Assembly (NCBI GenBank): GCA_003290165.1
Contig: QNQO01009197.1
Coordinates: forward strand, 186,001 to 250,000
Direction of reading: 5' to 3'
Length of the DNA: 64,000 nucleotides
Origin: Berberis thunbergii
Lineage: Eukaryota; Streptophyta; Magnoliopsida; Ranunculales; Berberidaceae
Each line of letters begins with the position of its first letter. The first letter of the stretch is position 1. The notes beneath the pieces are model-generated. The model made no database searches. It saw only the letters and a list, made by a program, of their open reading frames with translations, and was not told where the DNA came from. Of this stretch, positions 19,839 through 31,400 are shown piece after piece. The position numbers and the translations under genes are program-made.

Positions 19839-22800
19839 TTATAGTTCCTCGAGTATTCTTCCATAACCGGTCATTAGATGGGGGTTCATCATACCTATGT
19901 CAAGCTCCTGGCTTCTGGTTTCAGCTGCCTCACCCCAAATCAGAAAATCTGTAGCTGTCGAACCCAGGCTGCACACCCTTTTCTTGCCTCCAGTGGGATA
20001 ACTCTCCAAAGACAATGTCGCTGGGCTACCATGTGAAGTCAGGCAGCTTTCAGTTGAACAATCACCCCTCTGTTGTTGTTGTTGTTGTTGTTGTTGCTGC
20101 TGCTGTGCACTAAGACGCTCTTCTTCAGGTACATGCACTCTTACTGCTTCAGTTGCATACAGAGCATAGAAGCTAAGAGGATCATCGGAGGCACCCATTC
20201 TTGACATCTTTGTCGCTAATCCTGAAAAGTTTTGGCCATCGCTAACTGTAACGGCGCTTTCTAAGCTTTGGTTGGACAAAATCGTACATGCTCTTTCAAC
20301 CAGCAATTCCACATATTTTCGCTCTGCTTCCTTGCGAATCTGCATATGTTTCTCAACCTGCACAGCGCCATAAAATAAGACACTATCATAGTTATGGGCT
20401 TATGGCCAAGAAAATCAAGTTGATTTTAGACAGGAGTTTCTTAAGAAGAATGACCATTTGTAAACAGAATACAAAACATGCACCTACTAACTTTCCATCC
20501 ACAATATAGATTCAAAAAAATATATTTTCTTTTTCTGGATACACCAAGTGCACAACTTCAAATTGGAGGAAAAAAAATCATCATTTCCATCTCTTCTTCA
20601 TTTTCCTCAACCAAATTCTGAAGATACCTGGTTACACTCCATCTGTAAAGGTTGGTTACAGCCGACCAAACTACAAAGGAATTGACAGAGAGCTGGACTA
20701 AAGTTGTGAAAGGTTAACTAACCTCAACTTGTAGATGTAGTTTCCTTTGGACTTCCATTTGGGCTCTCAATGCCTCCTTGACTTCATACCCCCTAATATG
20801 GTTTCAGTAATACCATCAGTATTGAAAATTACAAATGCATAATAGCTTTAGAAAGACACTGCTGAGAGAAAGGATTCACTTCTTACTCATTCAAATCGGA
20901 AGCTGGCAAGTCTGGAGACGTAGCACCAGTGCCTGGGCTACCCAGTAGATATGAACCTGAGGATACTTTGTAAGAAGAAGTTAAAAAATTCTAGTTACAG
21001 ATTGCTTTCTTTAAGGGTGTCTCCAGAAGCAACTTTATTAACTCCAAATTAAGGTGCATTTTGATTTTATGCTTCGAGTACACATTTGCAATTTCTGCCG
21101 ACTTTTGTTAAATATAGATCAACTTTTGATGTTCTCGAGTAGGGGCCAAATAAAGAAAGACAATCATTGTAATGGCGGCTAATCACAATTTGATGATCAA
21201 TTTCCTAGTTTAGAATGCCAAACCCATTATTCATTCTTTCTTTAATTAAAAGATACAGGATTTGTTATTAATATAGAAGCGTACGGGATACAGAGAAGAC
21301 AAGGCCAAAGTAAAGCCTACCATCTTTAGGTGCCTCATTTGGATCCTTCCCTGCTTGTTTGCCTAGTCTGTATTTCTGCCACATAGCAGGAGATATCATT
21401 GATATTAATCAAGAGAACATTTCTTTCTATGAGTTGTAACTGATATATTTCATTATAGAGAAAGAACAAGAGATGCTTGGTGATGGAAAGAAACCTGAAG
21501 GTGACTCTTCAGATGGAAAAGAGTTAGGCCCTTCACACCCATTGTGCGCATTATAGACTTAGGCGTTGCTTCTACAATTCATACCAAGGCAAGAGATGCA
21601 TCAGAAAACTACTACATGTTCATACCAATTCATACCAAGGCAAGAGATGCATCAGAAAACTACTACAATTCATACCAAGGCAAGAGATGCATCAGAAAAC
21701 TACAAGCGAGTGCATCAAACAAACCCAGTAGGTGACATTCCATGAAAATTAACAGCTCATAAAAAGTATGAGCACCCCAAAAAAGAACCTCTAGACAGAG
21801 CAAAACTTTGAGAAAATCCAAAAGGAAGGTGAAAAAGCACAATAAGAAGATACAACAGTATGAATTACAATCACTAGAATGCAAATTTTGTCCAGTTGAC
21901 GATGTGGCTAGTATAAAGACATGTCACAGTTCCACCTAAAAGAGTCGTCATGGTCACACCTCCCAACCCATGTGTGACTATTATTTACACTCTAATGCTC
22001 TAATCAAGCCCACCACGTGCTAACTTAATCTTTCCATGACATAATTCTTCTCTTACTAGTTGACATTAAAAGTGCGATGGTGTTGTCTAGTGTCACTGTT
22101 TCTAGGCTAGCAATTCCAAATTTATTGTCTTCTTTACTATGATATTTGGAAAATCCTTTAGCCATAAAAAAGATGACAATAAAACACATTCTGTTAGATT
22201 CTGTGTTTCTCTCTTGGAAAAAGTTCAAATTTAGTGCTTAACAAAACAAGGACTTAATATCAAGCTTTGAATAAAGGTGGTGGATAATTGGTGCGGGAAA
22301 CGGTTTCCATGTGCTATTTGTTGGAGTCATTTGGGTATGGTCATTTATGAAGGTGGTTTGGTATTCTTTCGGATTGGGTTTCGTATAGGTGGAATGGAAC
22401 CCAAAGAGGTATGTCTCATTATCATCATCATCATCATCAAAGCCCAATCCCGATACTTTTGGGGTTGGCTAATCAGATTTTGATTCTCCAAACAATGTGG
22501 TCTTCCCACGTATCCTCGCCTAATCCAAAGAGGTATGTGTATCTAGAGAAAATTCTTGCGAACTGGGACAATAACCCAAAGAGGTAAGTCTCATCATCAT
22601 CATCAAAGCCCAATCCCGATACTTTCGGGTCGGATAATCAGATTTTGATTCTCCAAACAATGCGGTGTTCCCACATATCCTCGCCTAATCCAAAGAGGCA
22701 TGTGTACCTAGAGAAAATTCTAGTGAACTGGGACAATAACATCTCACTGCTGTTAAAACATTTGGCAAGTATTCATATGGAAGAAATGATTAAAACACAC

Positions 22801-23165
22801 AAGGAAATAAATAAGCAATGAAGAGAAAGAGGCAAAATAACTCAACACATTTCAACTCTAGTAAACAATAGACTAGGGTAGCGAAGCAAGTGTAGATATC
22901 ACAAGAAAACAATGAGAATCCAAATTCGAAACTAAGGCATTAAGAAGGAAGGAAGGAGGGACTAACTGTCAGGTCCACCGAGGTGAGTGACAGCATCAAC
23001 AAATCGTTCATGCAAGTCAGCAGTCCATCTAAGGCGAGGCTTTGGATCTGAAGTGAGAACCAAGCATGGGTCTCCTCCTCCACGGTGGTGCTGGTGGTGG
23101 AGGTGGAAGTCTTCTTGGGAGACAAGGGGTTCATGTCCATGGGGTTGAATCAGACCAGAGAACAT
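19839..23165 (-). CDS. MYB-CC (PHR1-like/APL-like) transcription factor
   Basis: Six coding exons on the minus strand: 22967-23165, 21495-21571, 21321-21375, 20887-20956, 20723-20792 and 19839-20357. Total 990 bp, 329 residues, all phases consistent and all introns GT-AG. The start is the ATG giving MFSGLIQPHG; the frame is open upstream without a better start. The MYB domain (about residues 43-97) contains PKPRLRWTADLHERFVDAV and MRTMGVKGLTLFHLKSHLQK. The coiled coil (about 136-180) contains AQMEVQRKLHLQVE and EKHMQIRKEAERKY, diverged from the LHEQLE form. A run of 12 glutamines is at about 242-253, encoded by CAA/CAG. The first intron contains tandem duplications, one of them copying the acceptor region. 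It is a nuclear regulator; the exact subfamily member is not certain. Confidence 0.88.
20072..20106. repeat. CAA/CAG trinucleotide repeat coding for polyglutamine
   Basis: The plus strand reads (GTT)n then (GCT)n, giving 12 Gln codons in the last exon of the MYB-CC gene. Such tracts are often length-variable between alleles. Confidence 0.9.
21576..21703. repeat. Three copies of a 37-51-bp repeat at an intron acceptor
   Basis: Copies of AATTCATACCAAGGCAAGAG...CAGAAAACTAC start at 21576, 21627 and 21667. The array touches the acceptor of exon 2 (21572) of the MYB-CC gene. On the minus strand the sequence GAATTGTAG, used as the acceptor, also occurs one repeat upstream near 21663-21671. Confidence 0.85.
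22399..22741. repeat. Tandem duplication of a 174-bp unit containing an (ATC)n tract
   Basis: The block beginning AACCCAAAGAGGTATGTCTC at 22399 recurs at 22573 with few changes. Each copy has a run of ATC/TCA triplets, then AAAGCCCAATCCCGATACTT. It lies in intron 1 of the MYB-CC gene. Confidence 0.85.
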
Positions 23166-24028
23166 CTCTCTTTCTCCTCTATTCCCAAACCCCCCAAGCA
23201 GCCCAAAGAAAAACAAGAGCTATTAAAATATAATATATTAATAAGTAACACAATAAGAAGAAGAAGAAGAATGAGAAGGCAAGAAAAAAGGGGTTGTTCT
23301 TTTTCAGTGAAAAGAGAGTAATAAAGTGAGAGAGAGAGAGAGGAGGAGATTTGGACAGAAGAGGAAAGAGGGGAGGACTGGTCTGGGGACTGGGACTGGA
23401 GGAGAAAAGAAAGAAAGAAAGAAAAGGCGATGGATGATTGGGGGGGAAAAAGGCAAGGCAGAAAAAGAAAATGGTTTTCAAGAAGTTAAGTGGGACTTTT
23501 TTGTTTGATTTCCTCCTTCATTTCTTTTGTTGGTGGTTTGGTTTGGTTTGGTTATCATCATTTCTTTGCCTTGTGTTTGGACCACAACACAACACAACAC
23601 AACTACCAACTCTCTTTCTGGTGTGTTTTTTGGGGTCGGTTTTCCCTCATTATAATAACAAAAAGTAATTAGAGAGACGGAGAAGCTTTCTTTATTAATG
23701 ATTTTAATCAACATGGTGATCATTGCCTTGCCATGAACAAAGATGCACAACCAAATTATTAAAAATTGTCAGGGGGTGCTAATTTATTACCCTAATGCCA
23801 TTCTCTCTCTTTCCTGGCTTTAAACTAAAAGATAAATAACATAACTCCAGTTTCGCAGATAAGCTTTTGTTTTTATAATTTTTAGTTAATAATTGTTTTG
23901 CAATCATCCGACAATTATAGTTTTGGATTTTTTTTTCCAATGAAAATATTAACTATTTCTAGAATCTAGAGAGAAACCGTTACAAATTTTTAAAAAAATC
24001 AAACAGACAAACTAGCATTACTCACCAC
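23166..24028 (-). promoter_or_regulatory. 5' leader and promoter region of the second MYB-CC gene
   Basis: No other gene is recognised here. The first 300 bp upstream of the ATG are rich in purine/pyrimidine tracts (GA/CT runs) typical of plant leaders. No TATA box is proposed with confidence. Confidence 0.35.
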
Positions 24029-24375
24029 CAAGGAATATGTGATTTCTTGAAATTTCACGAAATATTTCTTATTTTAAAATTAGTGAAATCTCTTTCGAAA
24101 TTCGAAATAAATCGAAATTTCTAAATAAATATTTTAATCTCCATATATTTTAACATGCTATATTAGTATCAAAATTTTGTTGTATAAATGATTATGTAAT
24201 ATGTAGTTTGTATGACACTATGATTTGTTTCAGACTTTTTATGTAGTATTTAAGAGTTTTAAATGCATAGCTTATATTGTTAAATTTAAAATTTTACATT
24301 TTTTCTACACAAAATAAAATATTTTTTAAAATAAGAGGACCAAAATTAAGTCGAAAAACGAAATCGCAATCCTTG
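24029..24375. mobile_element. Probable hAT-type MITE, 347 bp
   Basis: The left end CAAGGAATATGTGATTTC and the right end CGATTTCGT...CCTTG-type complement form imperfect inverted ends (right end reversed: CAAGGATTGCGATTTCG). The flanks are CTCACCAC (24021-24028) and CTCACTAT (24376-24383), matching at 6 of 8 positions, as expected for an aged 8-bp duplication. The inside is AT-rich with GAAATTTC-type palindromes and no ORF. Confidence 0.65.
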
Positions 24376-24548
24376 CTCACTATTATCATTAATATTCTAC
24401 ATAAATATACCTAGTTTACTCTTCACACCATACCATCCACCAAAAAGATAAATATTGGAGCATCTTCATCAATATAAAGATAATTCCAATAAAGGTTGTG
24501 AGATGTCTTTGAAACGGTAATTGAAATTTTGGGTTTAGGCTTTTTGAC

Positions 24549-24574
24549 TTTAAAAAAAAAAAAAAAAAAAAAAA
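24549..24574. repeat. Poly(A) run
   Basis: An uninterrupted A tract of about 24 bases. It could be the tail of a retrotransposed sequence, but no partner repeat was found. Confidence 0.7.
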
Positions 24575-24639
24575 GATTAAAATTGTTCAACGGAGAGTAT
24601 GGCGGTGGGAATTTGCAGCAATAGGAAACATTTGACATT

Positions 24640-25414
24640 TAAGCTGAAATCAAAATTTCCATTCATTTTCTCAGAAAAAATATTGGTTAAAAGAATAATG
24701 GATGAATAGAAAGAAATAGTACCCTTCATTTGGGTACAATGTATGGTACATGAACCAAAGTATCAAGTTTGTTAGCACATGTCAAATTGGTGGGAAGCAA
24801 AGACAGAGTGCAAATATGCATATAACATCACCAGGTTAATTCCCCAAGTTTATTCGATAAAGTAACAGTTCTCGTACACATTACAAGCAAATTATTTGGT
24901 GGTGTATAGAAGCCATAATCATGTAAGTTGTAATCTAAACAAGTTTTGCTGCACAACTCCCAACTTTTCATACTGTGCCTATAACAAACTTGCAAGTTAA
25001 CGCCTTCGCCACCAATGATACCCAAACATAATATGATCACTGACAAAACTTGCCACAGCGGGTTAAATCTGCAAGGAATTCAACAACACCGCATGCAATA
25101 AATCTAGGTCTTTGCATACATCCTGAATTTGCAACATCCTAATCTGTACATCTTCCTAGTCCACCAGTTTTTTTTTTTATTTCTCACAAGCTAAGACAGA
25201 CAGCTAATTTCATCCTTAAATCAAATTTGGCTTCAAACAACTATAGTTGGGGAGCTTAAAAAAGAAAGAAATTTTCGAAAATAACATGTTGCCTCTAAGA
25301 AAAGATAAGAAAACAAAAAAAATCGACATAGGAACCATTATGTTGCTTCCTTCCTTCTGCCTCCCAGAGAAAGTTATGAAATCAGCTCATTCTTCCAAAC
25401 AGAACTACATTTAA
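24640..25414 (-). other. Intergenic DNA and probable 3'UTR of the SPEN-like gene
   Basis: No coding sequence recognised. The part nearest 25414 should be the 3'UTR of the minus-strand gene that stops at 25415. Confidence 0.4.
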
Positions 25415-28400
25415 TCAGCTGCCTTTTGCTTGTTGTTGGATCTGTTGAAGAAGGGTTGCAGCCAACTGCAAGGTTGCTTGGAGTCGTCTTTGTGGATCTG
25501 TTTCCTCTTCCCGCATACCAGAATTCTGCATTGGTTGATTGGCTTGAGATTCAGGAGCCCCCATCTGTGCCTCCACAGAACCAGTTTGAGGAACTGTAGT
25601 ATTTGTTGCCTGCTGCAGCAGCTGATGAACTTGGCCATAGTGGGAGCTTGAGGAGTCCGACAATGCATAATTCTGCATAGAAGGTTTTTGAGATGATACA
25701 AATGTATGTTGTGATTGGTTCAATGGGTTTGGCTGTTTACGATCTGCCTCTAGTGACGAGACAGGCCCACTTCCAGCCTGTTCCCTCTGTCCAAGAAGAG
25801 ATGCTAAGTGTGCAAGTTGATCAGGTTGCAATGATGAAATAGACGGCGATGAAGGAACCTGAGATTTAGTTGCTTGGTAAGAGAAATTACCGCTACCAGG
25901 TAAATAAGTATCAGTATTTCCAGGCGTACTATGGTTGTTAGTAGCTTCTTGCATGGCTCTCGACTTCACAAGATGTTCTTTTGCAACTGTATCTTCGGCA
26001 GAATGGAACACAGAATTACTAGACACCTGGGGGAACAAATTTCCAGTACTAGAATTTGAACTTGACAGATGGTGAGGAGTCCAGTTTGATGGAAATGCAG
26101 GGATTTGATGCAGCTGGGGTTGGTAAAAACCACTCTCATTGAGAGGTTCTGACATTCTACCCATTGAATGTGCAGGACCACCATGAGGCACTGATGAAAC
26201 TGGTCCAGGCATATTTGCCATGGGAAAATCAGTAACTCCTGGTCCTTGAGTTCTCGAGGAACCAAAAGGAGGCAGCGGAGGAGGAAGTGGCTCTGAAGAC
26301 GAGTTCGGATAGCCCTGATTTTGACCCCATGCAGAGGACCTAGGTTCAACTGATAATGGCATTGGATATGAGACATTCTCCTGGAAAGATGGGAGCTTTG
26401 AATCCACTGCTTCGAGAGGATGACTAAGAGAACCAAAATCAGAGCTGGGGTGTTGGAACCTCAAGATGACACCAGAGATGCTCAATTTCCCAGGAACTTT
26501 CAGAACTTTTTCTGAAAACTCTGATGGTGGTACAAGAAACAAGGAAGTCTTCTCGCTCAATTTAGCAACAGCAACTCGCTGCTTTTCCCCCAAAAAGTGC
26601 ATGAACTCATTGTACAATGTCATATCAGCATCACTTGCTGGAACAAAAAAGACAACCCAACTATTCGCAGCTTGATAGAAATGCTTTGCTAGCATGTCAA
26701 GGTCAGTTCTTGCATTGCAATCTAAAAACTCAGGCCTGAAAAACATGCTCGGAATTAAAAAGTACCCCACAAACACAAAGTGGGCAACTAAAATAAAATT
26801 TGAGGTTTGTTGAATCATGTTTCCATTGAAACAAATTCCACTGTAAGCCGTGTAATAGATTTTTAATTTCAATGCAAGTAATCATCCTTGTTTGGTTAAA
26901 GTTAGAAGAAAACCAAAGAAACATTCATCTGGCGCTGGATTATGATAGTCCATAACAACTGAGAAAAAGTGAAAGTTACTATTATAACTTCAAATTATTT
27001 TTGTTCTCATATAGATAATCAACGTCATCAATAGTATCATCAGCTGGTGCTATTAAATATAATCAGAGTTCCCGTTGTCATTTCACTTACTTATTCATTT
27101 TATATTGTTATCTTTTCCCAGGCCATAATGGCAACAAAATTTCATGATATGTGACTGGTCTCTTAAGAGTCAAGACTGAAGCCAAACCCAACTCATAAAA
27201 CATAGATATTTCTACCTGCTAATTTGCCCAGAGTTCTCCAGTTAGGTAAAAAATAGTAGAGTTAAAGTAAGTGCGACTTACAGCATGGTATCCATGACTT
27301 TTCCAACAGGAAAGCAACGAGCACGACAAATAGCAGATCCACCCTTTGCTAATGTACCCTCCCACTTCCATTCTTGACTCGAAGGAGGCTGTTGTGACTC
27401 GGGCACAAATGCTTTCAAATTAGTAGGATTCCTAGGAAAAGTGCCAGAACCTGCTTCAAACCTATCATAGGGGGCTTTCCAGTTATTGTCCCTTTCTTCA
27501 TGGGGACGTGCTACGCTCAAAGGAGGCTGTTGTGGCTCAGGCATCCTTGCATAACTAAAAGACCCAGACCCATCGTTTACCTCATGTTCTGGTATATCAA
27601 AGAATGGCCTGGAAAAACCAGTTTGAAGTTTCTCTTGCACCGAATCAGAGAAGGGATATTCTGGAAGTTCATTATCGGGAGGAAATGGCCCTGTCTTTAG
27701 TTTCTTTGGTTCACGGAAGAAAATTGCATTATCTTGCAAGCCTTGAGGATCATCAAAATATGGATTTTTTCGAGAATGTCTCTGTGGAGAAAAGTCATGA
27801 TGCAGAGGACCCCTTTCTCTCCCAGGACTACTTTGTCGCTCATACATATTATGTGATACTCCCTGTTCTGATTGTGGTCCTTGAATTCTGAACGGTTCAA
27901 AAGTACCACCACTTCCACCTGTCCATACAGAACTTCTCTGACCAAATCCAATCAAACCAGGATCTCCAGACTCAAACTCAGGGGGGCAATGAGGAGATGC
28001 CATATGGGATGCCCCGGTTGAATTACCAATCGGCCTATCCTGACAGAATTCAGCAGATCGCCCAGGATGACCATTTGAATTAAATTTTGGCGAGAAAGGA
28101 TTACCACCTAGTATGCCCCTTCCATGGTCAGGTGCACCGGATTCATTCTTTGCAAAGCAAATCTTGACACGAGGATTATTAAATAACTTCCCTTGAAGAG
28201 CTTCTTTTGCTCTGCAGGCTGCCACCAAATTACGGAACTGAACGAAGGCATAACTACGACCACGAAATGCAGTAACCTTCACAAGTTCACCGAAGGGGGA
28301 GAAAGCCCTCCTTAAGACTGTTTCATCCACATCCAGAAAAGCCGGAAATCCTATCCATAATACCTCACTGGGTTCTGCATTCTTGTCGCCCACTTTAGAC

Positions 28401-31400
28401 TTTTCAGGATAAAAAGGTTCAGGACTAATGTGATGTGCTCTTGAATCCCTTGGAAATAATGATGCACCACGTTCAGTGGATCGTCTTTCATTTCTCCATT
28501 GTTGATGTTCATCATGAGAAGTTGCCGATGATCTCTCCTGTCATTAAAAAGGTCCTTATGGTAAGGAAGGCAGAAGTAATTAAAAAGGTCCTTATGGGCG
28601 GGGGTGCTACTACTTCAGGTACAACAACATACCATAAAACTTGATACAAGTAGGATTCAAATAAATGTACCCTCAAGGACAAAGGCCCCCATGACAAGCA
28701 TTATTTTCAACTGCCAATGCCACTAAAAATGGACGGACTCAAAGGAGAATTAAAAGTACAAATGCTTTACCACAGATCATGTGAGAAATGAAGAAGATAG
28801 TGAGGAATTACATAAACAAGGAAAAACAACCTTTAAATAACACGTTATATCTCTGCAAAACCTATAGATATTCGTATTACACATTTGATAAGAACTGCTT
28901 GCATTTCTATCAGAAGTTTGTGATTTGGTAAGCTAAAAACAAGTAGCAGCAGCAATCCAGTTTAACTGATTGCTAGATAAACTCCATGGAAACTATAGGA
29001 TGTCTAAATTATTACAAGTCCTCTGAGTAAGCATAAAGCTTCAACCCAAACAGCCCAAATTCCACATCCACTGCTCAACATCCCAAAAATTAACATCACA
29101 GAACATAAAAGAAACATCTAAATACTACCAATAACTGATTCACTGCAAAACATTTTGACCTATCAATATTTACCATTCAGATTTTGCAGTTCTTATGTAG
29201 TAATCATATCAAGGTAGTTAAAAGAACTTCAAATCTTGTGAGGAGAGACCAAACACCAAAGTATTTATTTCGATAGTTGAAACAAAATTCAAATCACTCT
29301 GCAACATAAGGACTACGCAATACACGAGAGTTCAACAGTCCTCAGGGTATATGACTGTATAGAATGCAAAATTTTAAAATATTAAAATAAAATAAATAAA
29401 TAAAAAAAAAAAAAAAACACGGAATGATAGATTGTGGTTGGGTATGCAGAGAAGGGGTGAAATTGCAATTCTCTGTCTGTAGGAGAAAAAATATACTTCT
29501 TAGGCAAGGGAAAGTCCACTTCATTGAAATGGCCTCAAGGCTTTTATACACCTTGCTTAACCTGACCATGAGCACCAGGTATGCTCCTTGGCTATATTTA
29601 TCAAAACAAAAGCAAAAATCAACTTTTGGCATACTGCATTGACACTGTACCCAAAGCGAAACGAGCCAAGGTGTGATCTTAGGCGAAGAATACTTTTCAA
29701 TATTTTCAACCCACCATTCCTGTTAAGGATGGTAAATAACAGGCTACATAAGGAAAGTTAGCTTGATGAAGAGATTTTGAATGTAGCTTGTAGTATATTC
29801 CAGGAATACTGGGCACAAACTTTGCGCAGCTAAGAGACTGTCAGAAACATTTTTGTAAACAGTCTGAGATGAAGGAAGAAGGAAGTCTCAAGTCCTTAGT
29901 TCCATCAGAACAGGGTTGATAGACCAATGAGTTAGTGCATGAGCAGCATGACTCCTCGACTATAGATCAGCTATAGAGTAGAAACTGATTTTTTCTATGA
30001 CGATAACCACCAACATGATAAACTTTCATTACAACAGAAAAAAGTACAAATTATCTCCAGAATCCATTAAAAATACCCTGGATTCTAAAATCCGTGCTAC
30101 CTTCCCAATTCACAGTACGGAAAATAAATTACAGAGTTGTAAATACCAAAGATTTTGTGACGGTCTGATGGACCTCTATCTTGTGTGTTAAACTTTGTCA
30201 GGAAAACAGAGTCTACATATGCTATTAATTTGAATCAAATTCTCAAGTCGTGTTCTATTGCAGTGTACTGAAACGACCTACATTGCCGCAGTCCACAGAT
30301 TTGCACTGAATTCAGCTTTAATAGTCATACATTTGAAACTAACAACTGCAATACATCACCATATTTGTATCATTGATATTTTGTGGTCAGGAAAGCTACT
30401 GTAGATAATTTTGTCAAACTATAACAGACCTGGCTGTGTAGAGAAGAAAAACTTCTTCCAAATAACTCACACAAACCAAAAGAGAAAAATGTTTATGTTC
30501 CTTTCCTATATAATTTGCAATCCTAAACCTTGCCTCCATCCAAATTGGAGTAAATTAAGCCATGAAACCATTGTTAAATGTGCGTACCATTAGCAACACA
30601 TAAAAATTAATCAAACTCATTTCCTTTTTAGAGGGTGTTTGATCGCATGGAATCCATGGGGGACGACTTGTATATAAGGAAAATTTGATTAAAATGTAGT
30701 GAACCACTTATCATGGATTCTAGATTTTGATCAAAAGAGTAAGTTAAACTCCCAGGAAACATGGGAATTCAATTGTTTAGGGAGGGGGGGGAGGGGGAAG
30801 GAGATCGGATTTTCATGAGAGTGCAAATACCACTTATGATAAAAATAGATGATTAATGGTCTGTCGCATTTTGATCAAATTTGCCTTAAACACAAGTGCA
30901 CGACATCGCAGGACACAAATCGCATCGAATCTTATACTCATTCAAGAATCTCATAGTAATGCTCGACATCGCAGGACACAAATTTTAAATATGTAATCTA
31001 AGTGGTAATGAAATAAAATTAATCTTCATAATCTAATCACTATTTAAGTTTAACATAAGCTTCTAATGTAAGTCTTGTGTTGGTAGAGATTGTTATCCAG
31101 GAAGAATTCCTCCAACTACGACATACCAAAGACAACAATTAAAGAGTTCTTTTATTTAATAATTCACACTTTTTCATGTCATTAAAGGCAAACCCTCACT
31201 TTGTTGATAACATAACAAGCTTGGTTCTTGTAAAAAAAGTAATTACAATCAATGTCGTGAGAAAATACACCATCACCATGTTAGAACATAAATAGGGTGA
31301 CATTAGCCGCTAAATAACGAACGTGGATAAGTTGTGTACTCCTTGGTGTACTAGTGCAACACTAACGGATATGATCATCATAAATACGGGTGTGCACAAC

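Noticed and set aside
23179..23750. Overlapping frames in both directions upstream of the second MYB-CC gene
   Set aside because: They are translations of purine and pyrimidine tracts in the leader and promoter.
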